Shown here in pieces: positions 44,450-52,999 of a stretch of 59,637 nucleotides of DNA. Position 1 is the first letter of the stretch, and every line of letters begins with the position of its first letter. Origin of the DNA: Actinomycetes bacterium (lineage in GTDB: Bacteria > Actinomycetota > Actinomycetes > Streptosporangiales > Streptosporangiaceae); assembly GCA_021792405.1 (NCBI GenBank), contig JAJYUU010000005.1, positions 1 to 59,637 of the forward strand, in the 5' to 3' direction. Both the position numbers and the translations under genes were made by a program. The notes below the pieces were generated by a model, which was not told the DNA's origin, did no database searches, and saw only the letters and a program-made list of their open reading frames with translations.

Positions 44450-44554
44450 AGCAGCTGGCAATCAACGGGTTGCCGGCGCGCTTAAGGTATCCAATCCGGT
44501 TGAGGCAGCGGTTGAGCTCGACTAGGCAGCTGCTGCCGACGAGGAGCCAGCGGG

Positions 44555-45232
44555 ATGATGACGCAGAAAGAACCGGCATCGCTCGCTGCTGGCACGATGA
44601 CGGCAGCTCACCCGGCCGCGCAGGCTCGGGTCAGCCCGCAGGTCGGCGGCGTGTTCGACCGCCGGGAGCAGCCGCTGCATGATTTCGCACTGCAGGCGGC
44701 GGCTGTCGCGGCAGCCTGCTATGAGATTGCGGTCAGGTTCCATGAAGGCGGCAAGCTAGTCGTCTTCGGCACCGGCGGGCCGAGCGCGGACGCGCAGCAC
44801 GTCGCGGTCGAGTTCGTGCACCCGGTCATCGTCGGGAAGCGCGCGCTGCCGGCCATCTCGCTGACCTCCGACATCGCGACCGTAACCGGCATCGCGGCCC
44901 GCAACGGAATGGCCGCGATCTTCAGCCATCAATTGCGCTACCTGGCAACCTCCGCCGATATCGCGCTCGGCATCGACACCGACGGCAACTCTTCCAGCGT
45001 CCTGTCCGGCCTGCTTACCGCCCGCGAACTCGGCATGCTGACGATCGCGCTCGTCGGCGGGGACGGCGGCGCCATCGCCGCTTGTCCCGCCGTCGGCCAC
45101 CTGCTGATCACCCGGTCAGCGGATCCGCGCATCGTCAGGGAACTTCAGGTGACCGCCTACCACATGCTGTGGGAGCTAGTGCACGTGTTCCTTGAGCAGC
45201 CCGGCGCGCTGGAACCGGAGGCAGACGCATGA
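44555..45232 (+). CDS. SIS-domain protein 1 of the hyp operon, degenerate phosphate site
   Basis: A 225-residue sugar-isomerase fold resembling phosphoheptose isomerase GmhA: VVFGTGGPSADAQHVAVEFVHP, then ISLTSDIATVTGIAARNG. Glu86 aligns with the GmhA catalytic Glu. The phosphate loop normally STSGNS reads DTDGNS (141-146), and the catalytic His position in the C-terminal helix is Gln198 (RELQVTAYHML). It is therefore unlikely to be an active heptose isomerase. GAGGAG precedes the ATG. First gene of an operon with hypC-like, SIS2, hypC, hypD and hypE. Confidence 0.8.
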   Translation: MMTQKEPASLAAGTMTAAHPAAQARVSPQVGGVFDRREQPLHDFALQAAAVAAACYEIAVRFHEGGKLVVFGTGGPSADAQHVAVEFVHPVIVGKRALPAISLTSDIATVTGIAARNGMAAIFSHQLRYLATSADIALGIDTDGNSSSVLSGLLTARELGMLTIALVGGDGGAIAACPAVGHLLITRSADPRIVRELQVTAYHMLWELVHVFLEQPGALEPEADA

Positions 45233-45453
45233 CGAAGGCCCGGCGCGACGTTCCCGACTGCCCCGGCGAGGCATGCATCACCTGCTCGGATACGGCCGTC
45301 CAGGTAACGGTCCTGCGCTTGCTCCCCGGCGGGCTCGCCCTCGTCGATGCTGGCGACGGCACCGAGGAAGTGAGCGTGGCGCTGGTATCTGCCGAGGTCG
45401 GCGACAGGATCCTGGTGCATGCCAGGGAAGCGATAACGGTGGTGCCGGCATGA
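45229..45453 (+). CDS. HypC/HupF-like small protein
   Basis: A 74-residue beta-barrel chaperone-like protein. The core TVLRLLPGGLALVDAGDGTEEVSVALVSAEVGDRILVHAREAI aligns with HypC (GDWVLIHVGFA type end). Unlike HypC, which starts MC with an essential N-terminal Cys, this one has an 18-residue extension with Cys11, Cys16 and Cys19 (ACITCSDTA); Cys19 occupies the HypC Cys2 position. The start overlaps the SIS1 stop by 4 nt and its stop overlaps the SIS2 start (ATGA). Confidence 0.75.
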   Translation: MTKARRDVPDCPGEACITCSDTAVQVTVLRLLPGGLALVDAGDGTEEVSVALVSAEVGDRILVHAREAITVVPA

Positions 45454-46166
45454 CGCCACCACCGCGATCAATCGAGTCGCTGTACCCGTTCCTGTACCAG
45501 GGCACGACCGCCGTGCCCGGGCTGCTTGACCAGGTCAGGCAGTCAACGATCACCAAGACGGCCGACATCCTCAGCCTGCGCCGGGCCGTGCGGGACGCCA
45601 TGGCAGACCAGTTGCTGGCCTGCGCGCGGGAGATGGCCCGGCGGTTCGCTGCGGACGGCCGGCTGCTGGCCTTCGGCAACGGCGGCAGCGCAACAGATGC
45701 GCAGCAGCTAGCCACCCTCTTCCTCTACCCCGGCGGGGCTTCCAGGCCATTGCCGGCACTGAGTCTCGCCAGCGACGCGGCGGTGCTGACCGCCCTCAGT
45801 AACGACATCGGCGTCGACGTCGTCTTCGCCCGGCAGGTGGCTGCGTTCGGCAGCAAGTCCGACATCGCCGTGGGGTTGTCGACCAGCGGCAATTCCGAGA
45901 ACCTGCTGCGCGCTCTTGACGAGGCCAGCAGGCGCGGCATGCTCACGGTGGGCTTCGCCGGCTACGCCGGGGGCAAGATGGCCGAGCTGGACAGCATCGA
46001 CTACCTGTTCGTCGCGCCATCCACATCTGTGCATCGCATCCAGGAAGTCCAGACCACGATGTGCAACATCCTCTGGGAGCTGTGCCAGGACGCGCTGAGC
46101 AGCAGTGCTGCGCCCGCCCGGGCGACACCGAAGGAGCAGGCTCATGTGCCTCGGCATTCCCGGTGA
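45450..46166 (+). CDS. SIS-domain protein 2 of the hyp operon
   Basis: A 238-residue GmhA-like protein: LLAFGNGGSATDAQQLATLF, LASDAAVLTALSNDIGVD, and an intact phosphate loop GLSTSGNSENLL (144-149). The GmhA catalytic Glu is not conserved (QQLATLF region) and the His position is Gln201 (IQEVQTTMCNILWEL). It may bind a phosphosugar without isomerising it. The ATG overlaps the HypC-like stop; its own end overlaps hypC by 23 nt. Confidence 0.8.
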   Translation: MTPPPRSIESLYPFLYQGTTAVPGLLDQVRQSTITKTADILSLRRAVRDAMADQLLACAREMARRFAADGRLLAFGNGGSATDAQQLATLFLYPGGASRPLPALSLASDAAVLTALSNDIGVDVVFARQVAAFGSKSDIAVGLSTSGNSENLLRALDEASRRGMLTVGFAGYAGGKMAELDSIDYLFVAPSTSVHRIQEVQTTMCNILWELCQDALSSSAAPARATPKEQAHVPRHSR

Positions 46167-46416
46167 GGTCATCGAGTTCCTGCCCGGCCAGGCAGATCTG
46201 GCCAAGGTCAGCGTGAGCGGGGTCAAGCGCGTCATCAACGTCGGCTTGCTCGCCGATGAGCACGTCGGGCCGGGAGACTGGGTACTCATCCATGTCGGGT
46301 TCGCGCTGTCGAAGATCGACGAGGCCGAGGCCGCCGCGACAATGCGGTTCCTGGCGGCGATCGGCCAGGCGTACGAAGACGAACTCGCTGCCCTGGCCGA
46401 CTCACGGATCGAGTAG
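46144..46416 (+). CDS. hypC: hydrogenase maturation chaperone HypC
   Basis: A 90-residue HypC starting MCLGIPGEVIEFLPG, with the essential Cys2 and a core ending GPGDWVLIHVGFALSKIDEAEA. HypC shuttles the Fe(CN)2CO unit between HypD and the large subunit. The ATG follows GAAGGAG and lies inside the end of the SIS2 gene. An upstream in-frame start would bury the Cys and is rejected. Confidence 0.95.
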   Translation: MCLGIPGEVIEFLPGQADLAKVSVSGVKRVINVGLLADEHVGPGDWVLIHVGFALSKIDEAEAAATMRFLAAIGQAYEDELAALADSRIE

Positions 46417-46447
46417 GCACACCCGGATCGAGCAGGCAGGAGCAGCG

Positions 46448-47575
46448 ATGAGATTCGTCGACGAGTTCCGTGACTCCGGCAAGGCACGCGCACTCGCGGT
46501 CAGGATCGCCGCCCTCTGCGAGCCTGGCCGGCAATACAAGCTCATGGAAGTGTGCGGCGGCCACACTCACACCATCTACAAGCACGGCCTTGAGGACTAC
46601 CTGCCCGAGCAGGTGACGCTGGTTCACGGCCCTGGCTGCCCGGTCTGCGTGATCCCGATGGGCCGGGTAGACGACGCGATGACCATCGCCAGCCAGCCGG
46701 GCGTCATCCTGACGTCATTTGGCGACATGATGCGCGTCCCCGGCAGCAACGGATCGTTCTTCGACGCCAAGGCTCGCGGCAGCGACATCCGCATGGTCTA
46801 CTCGCCGCTCGACTCGCTCAAGATCGCCCGGCAGAACCCGGACAAGCAGGTGGTCTTCATGGCGATCGGGTTCGAGACAACCGCGCCGTCCACCGCCATG
46901 ACGGTGTTGCGTGCCGCCGCCGAGGGCTTGCCGAACTTCTCGGTGTTCTGCAATCACGTCACGATCATCCCGGCGATCAAGGCCATCCTCGATTCGCCTG
47001 ACCTTCGCCTTGATGGCTTCATCGGGCCGGGTCATGTGTCCGTGGTGATCGGTTGCCGGCCGTATGAATTCATCGCCCGCGACCACCGGAAGCCCGTCGT
47101 GGTGGCCGGCTTCGAGCCGCTCGATCTCCTGCAGTCGATCTACCTGCTGATGCTGCAACTGTCCCGCGGGCAGGCGGTGATCGAGAACCAGTACTCTCGC
47201 GTCGTTTCCCCGGACGGGAATCCGGCGGCGCTGCGCGCCATCGGGCAGACCATGGAGCTGCGCCCCTATTTCGAGTGGCGCGGGCTCGGGTTCATCTCGT
47301 ACTCAGCGCTGAAAGTCCGGGACGCCTACGCGAGGTTCGATGCCGAGGCGCAGTTCTCCGTGCCGGGCATCCGGGTCGCCGACCCCAAGGCATGCCAATG
47401 CGGCGAAGTGCTGAAGGGCGTGCTCAAGCCGTGGGAGTGCAAGGTATTCGGCACCGCGTGCACGCCCGAGACGCCGATCGGTACCTGCATGGTCTCGCCG
47501 GAAGGCGCCTGTGCCGCGTATTACAACTACGGCCGGCTCACCCGGCGCCGGGTCAGCGAGGCGAGCGCCCGGTGA
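46448..47575 (+). CDS. hypD: hydrogenase maturation protein HypD
   Basis: A [4Fe-4S] scaffold on which the Fe(CN)2CO group is built. The 375 residues include MEVCGGHTHTIYKHG, LVHGPGCPVCVIPMG, FMAIGFETTAPST and a C-terminal cysteine-rich segment CQCGEVLKGVLKPWECKVFG and PIGTCMVSPEGACAAYYNYG. ATG at 46448 follows AGGAGCAG. The stop overlaps hypE (GTGA). Confidence 0.95.
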   Translation: MRFVDEFRDSGKARALAVRIAALCEPGRQYKLMEVCGGHTHTIYKHGLEDYLPEQVTLVHGPGCPVCVIPMGRVDDAMTIASQPGVILTSFGDMMRVPGSNGSFFDAKARGSDIRMVYSPLDSLKIARQNPDKQVVFMAIGFETTAPSTAMTVLRAAAEGLPNFSVFCNHVTIIPAIKAILDSPDLRLDGFIGPGHVSVVIGCRPYEFIARDHRKPVVVAGFEPLDLLQSIYLLMLQLSRGQAVIENQYSRVVSPDGNPAALRAIGQTMELRPYFEWRGLGFISYSALKVRDAYARFDAEAQFSVPGIRVADPKACQCGEVLKGVLKPWECKVFGTACTPETPIGTCMVSPEGACAAYYNYGRLTRRRVSEASAR

Positions 47576-48720
47576 CCGCGCCGCACGACACTCCGGCCAG
47601 CGCGGGCAGGATCGAGGAAGCCCGGCGCGAGCATGGGGAGGAGTGGCCGTTCGCGCGCGAGGAGCGGGTGCTGGCACGAGTCGACCGCGCCAGGCAGGCT
47701 CGCCCGCGAGTCAGGGAAGCTCGCATCACGATGTCCCACGGCGCGGGCGGCAAGGCGACCCAGTCGCTCGTCGAGGCGATCTTCCTCGATGCCTTCCGCA
47801 ACCCGCTGCTCGAGCCCCTGGAAGACGCAGCCCGGCTGACCGTGCACGGCGCCAGGCTCGCAATGACGACCGACTCCTACGTCGTCAGGCCGCTGTTCTT
47901 CCCCGGCGGCGACATCGGCGATCTCGCTGTGAACGGCACGGTCAACGACCTGTCGATGGCCGGCGCGGTACCGCTGTACCTGTCCGCCGGATTCATCATC
48001 GAGGAGGGGTTCCCGGTCGCCGACCTGGCCAGGATCGCCGCCTCGATGCAGGCTGCCGCTAGCCAGGCCGGCGTTCAGGTGGTGGCCGGCGACACCAAGG
48101 TGGTGGAAAAGGGCAAGGCCGACGGCTGTTACGTCAGCACAGCCGGCCTCGGCGTAATTTCTCGCGACACCGACCTCGGCGTGGCGCAAGCGCGGCCAGG
48201 CGACGTGATCCTGGTCTCCGGCCCCATCGGTGATCACGGCATCACCATCATGCTGGCCCGCGGCGAGCTGGACATCGAGGCCGACATCTGCTCGGACACC
48301 GCGCCGCTGAACGGCCTGGTCGCGAGCTTGCTCGCGGCGGCGCCCGGAGTGCGGGCCCTGCGCGATGCCACCAGGGGTGGCGTCGCCACGATACTCAACG
48401 AGATCGCCACCGCGGCCCGGGTCGGCGTCATGGTCGCCGAAGACGACATCCCGGTTCGCGCTCAGGTACGCGGAGCCTCGGAACTGCTGGGCGTCGATCC
48501 GATGTACGTCGCCTGTGAGGGGCGGCTGGTGGCAGTCGTCAGCCCCGGCGATGCCGGTCCCGCGCTGGCAGCGCTGCGGGCACATCCGCTGGGCGCCGAA
48601 GCGGCCATCATCGGTACCGTCACTACCGGGCCGCCCGGCATCGTCGCGCTCACGACCGCCTTCGGCGGGACCAGGATCATCGACCTCCTGGTGGGCGACC
48701 CGCTGCCGCGGATTTGCTGA
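47572..48720 (+). CDS. hypE: hydrogenase maturation protein HypE
   Basis: Dehydrates the thiocarboxamide on its own C-terminal cysteine to cyanide. The 382 residues have an atypical 45-residue N-terminal extension before ITMSHGAGGKATQSLVE. ATP-binding segments include GDIGDLAVNGTVNDLSMAG, QVVAGDTKVVEKG and DATRGGVATILNEIA. The chain ends PLPRIC, keeping the essential terminal Cys. The GTG start overlaps the hypD stop. Its last 44 nt overlap the convergent hypF gene. Confidence 0.95.
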   Translation: MTAPHDTPASAGRIEEARREHGEEWPFAREERVLARVDRARQARPRVREARITMSHGAGGKATQSLVEAIFLDAFRNPLLEPLEDAARLTVHGARLAMTTDSYVVRPLFFPGGDIGDLAVNGTVNDLSMAGAVPLYLSAGFIIEEGFPVADLARIAASMQAAASQAGVQVVAGDTKVVEKGKADGCYVSTAGLGVISRDTDLGVAQARPGDVILVSGPIGDHGITIMLARGELDIEADICSDTAPLNGLVASLLAAAPGVRALRDATRGGVATILNEIATAARVGVMVAEDDIPVRAQVRGASELLGVDPMYVACEGRLVAVVSPGDAGPALAALRAHPLGAEAAIIGTVTTGPPGIVALTTAFGGTRIIDLLVGDPLPRIC

Positions 48721-51013
48721 TCCGGCATCCGGCTAGCCGGTCGCGGGTGCCCGCTACCGCGGCTTGCCCCAGGCTGATCCCGCCGTCGTTGCACGGCACC
48801 CGGCTATGCACCAGCACCCGGAAACCCCTGTCCGCAAGCCCAGCCACGACCTGGCCGGTCAGCAACTGGTTCTGGAACACCCCGCCAGAAAGCGCGACTA
48901 CCGAGAGCCCGCTCAGCTCACGCAGCCGCGCACAGACGGCAACGATCGCGGCCGAGAGGCCACTGTGGAAACGGGCGGCGATCACGGCCGGCGCTACGCC
49001 AGCCAGCATGTCCTCCGCGGCCGCGCGCACCAGGTCCGCGCCGTGCACGGACAGCCGCCCGGCACGGCTGCCGATCGCGGCCGGGTAACTGCCGCGCTCG
49101 TGCGCATCGGCGGCCTGCTCCAGTTCGATGGCCGCCTGGCCTTCGTAGCTGACAACGTCCCGGATGCCAGCCAGGGCGGCCACGGCGTCGAATAGCCGAC
49201 CTGCGCTCGACGTCAGCGGCGAGTTGACGTGGCGATCCGCCATCGCGAGGACCGTTGCGAAGCGGCCCTCGTTCCGCCGGACGACTGCCAGCCCGGCGGG
49301 CAGCCCGGCCGGGTAGCAGGCGGCCAGGTACGCGGCGGCCATCCGCCACGGCTGCCTGATCGCCGCGTCGCCGCCCGGCATCGGTACCGGCTCCAGGCAG
49401 CCGGCCCGCTCGAACCCGGCCAGGTCGGCGATCAGGAACTCACCGCCCCAGATGGTTCCGTCGGCCCCGTAACCGGTCCCGTCGAAAGCCACCCCGATGA
49501 CCGGCCCGGCTTCTGCGTTGTCGGCCAGGCACGCGGCGATGTGCGCGTGATGATGCTGGACTGCCAGCAGTTCGACGTCAGCCAGTTGCGCCGCGTACTT
49601 GGTGGAAAGGTAGTCCGGATGCAGGTCATGCGCCACGACCTGCGGCACCACGTCGAACAGCCGCCGGAAGTGCTCGATCCCGTCGGTGAAGGAGCGCAGC
49701 GTCTCGGCGTTCGCCAGGTCGCCAATGTGCTGGGAGACGAACACCCGGTTCTCGCTGGCGAGGCAGAAGGTGTTCTTGAGCTCGGCGCCGCAGGCCAGTA
49801 CCGGCCGGCGGAACCGGAGACTGGTCGTGATCGGCTCGGGCACGTAGCCACGGGAGCGGCGGATGACCGACTCGCGACCGCCGAGCACGCGGACGACCGA
49901 GTCGTCGGCCCTGATCTGAATCGGGCGGTCGTGCAGCAGGAACGCGTCGGCGATGCCAGCCAGCCGCGCCAGAGCCTCGCCGTCGCCGTAAGCGATCGGC
50001 TCGTCCGACACGTTGCCGCTGGTGGCCACGATCGGCCCGGCCACCGCCTCGAGCAGCAGATGATGCAGCGGGGTGTACGGCAGCATCAGCCCGAGCTGCC
50101 GGTTACCCGGCGCCACGGCCGCCGCGACCGGCGAGCTCGCGCCGGATCGCCGCGGCAGCAGCACGATCGGCCGCCGGGGACTCATCAGCAGCCGCCGCGA
50201 GGTCTGGTCCAGCACGCACAGCCGGCCGGCCGTGGCAAGGTCGGGCACCATTACCGCGAACGGCCTGTCCTCACGGTGCTTGCGCGCGCGCAGCGCGGCC
50301 GCAGCCTCGGAGTTTCCGGCGTCGACCGCGAGGTGATAACCGCCGAGTCCCTTGACGGCGACGACCCGGCCGGAACGCAGCAGCTCAGCCGCGGCCGCCA
50401 CGGGATCGCTGCCGGGCAGTCGCGTTCCGTCCGAGGTCACCAGTGACAGGCGCGGGCCACAGGCCGGGCAGCAGACCGGCTGAGCGTGGAAGCGGCGGTC
50501 CGCCGGATCGTGATACTCGGCCGCGCACCGCGCGCACATTCCGAACCCGCTCATTGTGGTGAGCGGCCGGTCATAAGGCACGTCGCGGACGATCGTGAAG
50601 CGCGGGCCGCAGTTCGTGCAGTTGATGAAGGGGTAGCGGTACCTGCGGTCGGCCGGGTCGGCGAGCTCGCGCAAACAGTCTGCGCAGGTCGCGGTGTCCG
50701 CGGCGATCAGCGTACGGCGCTGCCCGCCAGCCTGGCTGGGCACGATGACGAAGTCCGCAGCCCCGGTCACGCCGAGCCGGGTCGAGCTGATCCGCTCGAT
50801 CCTGGCCAGTGGCGGCGCCTCCTGCCCGAGCAGGGTGAGGAACCTCGCCACCACCTCCGCGCTGCCCTCGACTTCGGCGAACACGCCGTCGACGTCGTTG
50901 CCCACCAGGCCGGCCAGCCCCAGGCCGGTCGCCAGCGAGTAGACGTACGGGCGGAAACCTACGCCCTGAACTACTCCCTCGACCCGTATCCCGGCCCGGA
51001 CGCGATCGCCCAC
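48677..51013 (-). CDS. hypF: carbamoyltransferase HypF
   Basis: Makes the thiocarboxamide on HypE from carbamoyl phosphate. Domains in order: acylphosphatase (RVEGVVQGVGFRPYVYSLA), two zinc fingers (CADCLREL...CTNC and CARCAAEY...CPAC), YrdC-like (VVAVKGLGGYHLAVDA) and a Kae1/TobZ-like part (VQHHHAHIAACLADN, LTSSAGRLFDAVAALAG, VVALSGGVFQN). Length 778 is normal. A CACACT lies 6 nt before the GTG start. It is convergent with hypE rather than in its operon. Confidence 0.95.
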   Translation of the reverse strand: MGDRVRAGIRVEGVVQGVGFRPYVYSLATGLGLAGLVGNDVDGVFAEVEGSAEVVARFLTLLGQEAPPLARIERISSTRLGVTGAADFVIVPSQAGGQRRTLIAADTATCADCLRELADPADRRYRYPFINCTNCGPRFTIVRDVPYDRPLTTMSGFGMCARCAAEYHDPADRRFHAQPVCCPACGPRLSLVTSDGTRLPGSDPVAAAAELLRSGRVVAVKGLGGYHLAVDAGNSEAAAALRARKHREDRPFAVMVPDLATAGRLCVLDQTSRRLLMSPRRPIVLLPRRSGASSPVAAAVAPGNRQLGLMLPYTPLHHLLLEAVAGPIVATSGNVSDEPIAYGDGEALARLAGIADAFLLHDRPIQIRADDSVVRVLGGRESVIRRSRGYVPEPITTSLRFRRPVLACGAELKNTFCLASENRVFVSQHIGDLANAETLRSFTDGIEHFRRLFDVVPQVVAHDLHPDYLSTKYAAQLADVELLAVQHHHAHIAACLADNAEAGPVIGVAFDGTGYGADGTIWGGEFLIADLAGFERAGCLEPVPMPGGDAAIRQPWRMAAAYLAACYPAGLPAGLAVVRRNEGRFATVLAMADRHVNSPLTSSAGRLFDAVAALAGIRDVVSYEGQAAIELEQAADAHERGSYPAAIGSRAGRLSVHGADLVRAAAEDMLAGVAPAVIAARFHSGLSAAIVAVCARLRELSGLSVVALSGGVFQNQLLTGQVVAGLADRGFRVLVHSRVPCNDGGISLGQAAVAGTRDRLAGCRISKSAAAGRPPGGR

Positions 51014-51019
51014 CAGCCC

Positions 51020-51025
51020 AGTGTG
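51020..51025 (-). promoter_or_regulatory. -10 of hypF, leaderless
   Basis: CACACT on the minus strand ends 6 nt before the hypF GTG at 51013. Confidence 0.35.
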
Positions 51026-51072
51026 ACCGTGGTGCGGTCAGCGCGCACGCACCGCCGCTCGTGCGGATCTGC

Positions 51073-52056
51073 TCACCGGTGACGGCGCGCGGCCGGACCG
51101 CCCGCCTGCTCGGCGACGGCGACCAGAAGCCGGTCGCCTGCCTGGATCACCGGATCGTCGCCGATCCCGAGTTCGAAACTGCCATCGTGCACCAGGCCGA
51201 GCACCAGGCCGTCGCGCTCGTCCCGGATGGCGCTCAGCGGCCGGCCGACCGCGCTCGCACCAGCCTCGATCTCGCTGAGCCGATGGTTGTTCGATCCGAC
51301 TAGCTGGGCGAGCATGTCCCCGGCGTGCGGCGCCTCCAGGCTCTTCGCCAGCGTGGACGCGATCAGCGCGTGCGCCGAGATGACCTGACGGACGCCAAGT
51401 GCGGTGAGCGCCTCGCGCACCGATGGTGAGCTCACCAGGGCGGCCATCTCCAGGCGCGGCGCCAGCTTGCGCACCAGCACCGAGCTGACCAGCACGTCAC
51501 CGTCCGACTGCCCGATGATGAGTGCCTGCTCGGCGCCCTCCGGCTGAGCCGACCTCAGGACCGTCTCGTCGGTCGGGTCGCCGCGCACCAGGTGCACCTC
51601 GGGCGGAACGCTGGCCGGATCGGTGTCGGCGACGAGCACGACCGGGATCCCCACCAGGGCCAGTTCGGCCAGGATGGCGGGCACCGCGTCGTTCATGCCG
51701 ATGACCAGGCGGTAGCGGCCCTCGGGGAAGTGGCTGCGCATAGCCAGGATCCTTCGTATTCCGGCCGCTGCCGCGTCGGCGCTCGCGAGCGCGAAAACCG
51801 AGGCCAGCAGCGGGATCGTGATGAGCATGACGAGCGAGGCGATCACCCGGCCGACCGCGTTGTGCGGCGTCACGTCGCCGTACCCGACCGTCGTCGCGGT
51901 GGTGATCGCCCAGTACAAGCCGGTGCTGAACGGCAGCCCCTGGGTGGCGGCGAACGCCCCGGCACCAGCCAGCACGCAGCAAGCGGCCGCCATGAGCAGC
52001 ACCGCGATGTGCTTGCGGTGATGCGGGCCGAACAGGCGAACCAGTAGCGTGAGCAC
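51073..52056 (-). CDS. two-helix K+ channel with RCK (TrkA-N) domain
   Basis: A 327-residue channel subunit: helix 1 (about 18-36), pore helix and selectivity filter TTATTVGYGDV, helix 2 (about 68-90), then a TrkA-N/RCK domain (RYRLVIGMNDAVPAILAEL, LVRGDPTDETVL) and a TrkA-C-like end. The filter TVGYG is that of K+-selective channels. The N-terminus is basic. A CACGAT lies 6 nt before the GTG start. Ligand of the RCK domain is unknown. Confidence 0.9.
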   Translation of the reverse strand: MLTLLVRLFGPHHRKHIAVLLMAAACCVLAGAGAFAATQGLPFSTGLYWAITTATTVGYGDVTPHNAVGRVIASLVMLITIPLLASVFALASADAAAAGIRRILAMRSHFPEGRYRLVIGMNDAVPAILAELALVGIPVVLVADTDPASVPPEVHLVRGDPTDETVLRSAQPEGAEQALIIGQSDGDVLVSSVLVRKLAPRLEMAALVSSPSVREALTALGVRQVISAHALIASTLAKSLEAPHAGDMLAQLVGSNNHRLSEIEAGASAVGRPLSAIRDERDGLVLGLVHDGSFELGIGDDPVIQAGDRLLVAVAEQAGGPAARRHR

Positions 52057-52062
52057 GCATCA

Positions 52063-52068
52063 ATCGTG
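52063..52068 (-). promoter_or_regulatory. -10 of the K+ channel gene, leaderless
   Basis: CACGAT on the minus strand ends 6 nt before the GTG at 52056. Confidence 0.4.
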
Positions 52069-52102
52069 CCGTATCGCTCCTCGTGCTACCGCCAGAACCC
52101 AG

Positions 52103-52936
52103 CTAGCGCAAGCCGGCGAACAAGTCATCTTCCGGCACCGCGGTCCCGGTCGTGTCGGACACCTTGACGAAGCTCTCCCGCCCGAAGGTCTGCGCGGCGA
52201 TCTGCGGTGGCAGCTTGCTGAACCAGGACTCCTGGATCTGGCTGGCGTGCGCGAACAGCGCCTCGCGCTTGCGCTCGAGGACCGGCCGGATGTCCACCGT
52301 TGTGGTAATCCGCTGCTCAGCCTCCTCCATCTGGCTGCGCTGCTCGGCCGTGAACTCGCCAGGGTCAGGCACCTCGGCGCCGAGTTCGCGCAGGGCCTGC
52401 CACACCTTTCGCCAGTCGCTGCCGCGCATCGCCGTCTGGTAGTACTTCGCCGGGATGCCGGACTGCGCCGCTGCCGCCTGCGCTGCCCTCGCGGCGTGCA
52501 CATGGTCGGGGTGCTGGTACATGCCCTTGTCGTCGTAGGAGATCACGATCTGCGGGCGGTACAGCTCGATCAGCCCGCCGATTCGCTCGGCCACGAGGTC
52601 CAGCGGCACGTTACAGAACGCGCCCGGCCGGTCCTTGAACTCCCAATCCGGCATGCCTGAATCGTGGTAGCCGAGCAGCTCCAGGCTGCTCACGCCGAGG
52701 ATCTTGCACGACTGGTGCAGTTCGGCCAGCCGCAGGCTGGCCACGGCCTGCTCGTCGTGCCCGTCCTCGCCCGGCTTGATCTGGCCGGGAGCATCGCCGA
52801 ACTCGCCGTTGGTGCAGGTGACGACGACTGTCCGGACGCCCTGGTCAGAGTAGAGGGCGAGCACGCCGCCGGTGCTCGAGGCCTCGTCGTCGGGATGTGC
52901 ATGCACGGCCATCAGGGTGCGGGGGTCGGATGCCAT
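52103..52936 (-). CDS. mca: PIG-L amidase, mycothiol S-conjugate amidase-like
   Basis: Zinc hydrolase that cleaves mycothiol S-conjugates for detoxification, or a close MshB-type relative. The zinc motif is AVHAHPDDEASSTGG with the second His block YQHPDHVHAARAA. Further family segments are VVTCTNGEFGD, ELLGYHDSGMPDWEFK and HASQIQESWFSKLP. Length 277 is nearer Mca than MshB, and the block PGEDGHDEQAVASLRLAEL is Mca-like. mshA is also in the window, consistent with a mycothiol-producing organism. Confidence 0.85.
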   Translation of the reverse strand: MASDPRTLMAVHAHPDDEASSTGGVLALYSDQGVRTVVVTCTNGEFGDAPGQIKPGEDGHDEQAVASLRLAELHQSCKILGVSSLELLGYHDSGMPDWEFKDRPGAFCNVPLDLVAERIGGLIELYRPQIVISYDDKGMYQHPDHVHAARAAQAAAAQSGIPAKYYQTAMRGSDWRKVWQALRELGAEVPDPGEFTAEQRSQMEEAEQRITTTVDIRPVLERKREALFAHASQIQESWFSKLPPQIAAQTFGRESFVKVSDTTGTAVPEDDLFAGLR

Positions 52937-52999
52937 GGTGGCAAGCCTGCCCTATTTCGCCTGGCAGCGCACATTGGGCGGCAGTGGTAAGCAGGAAGC

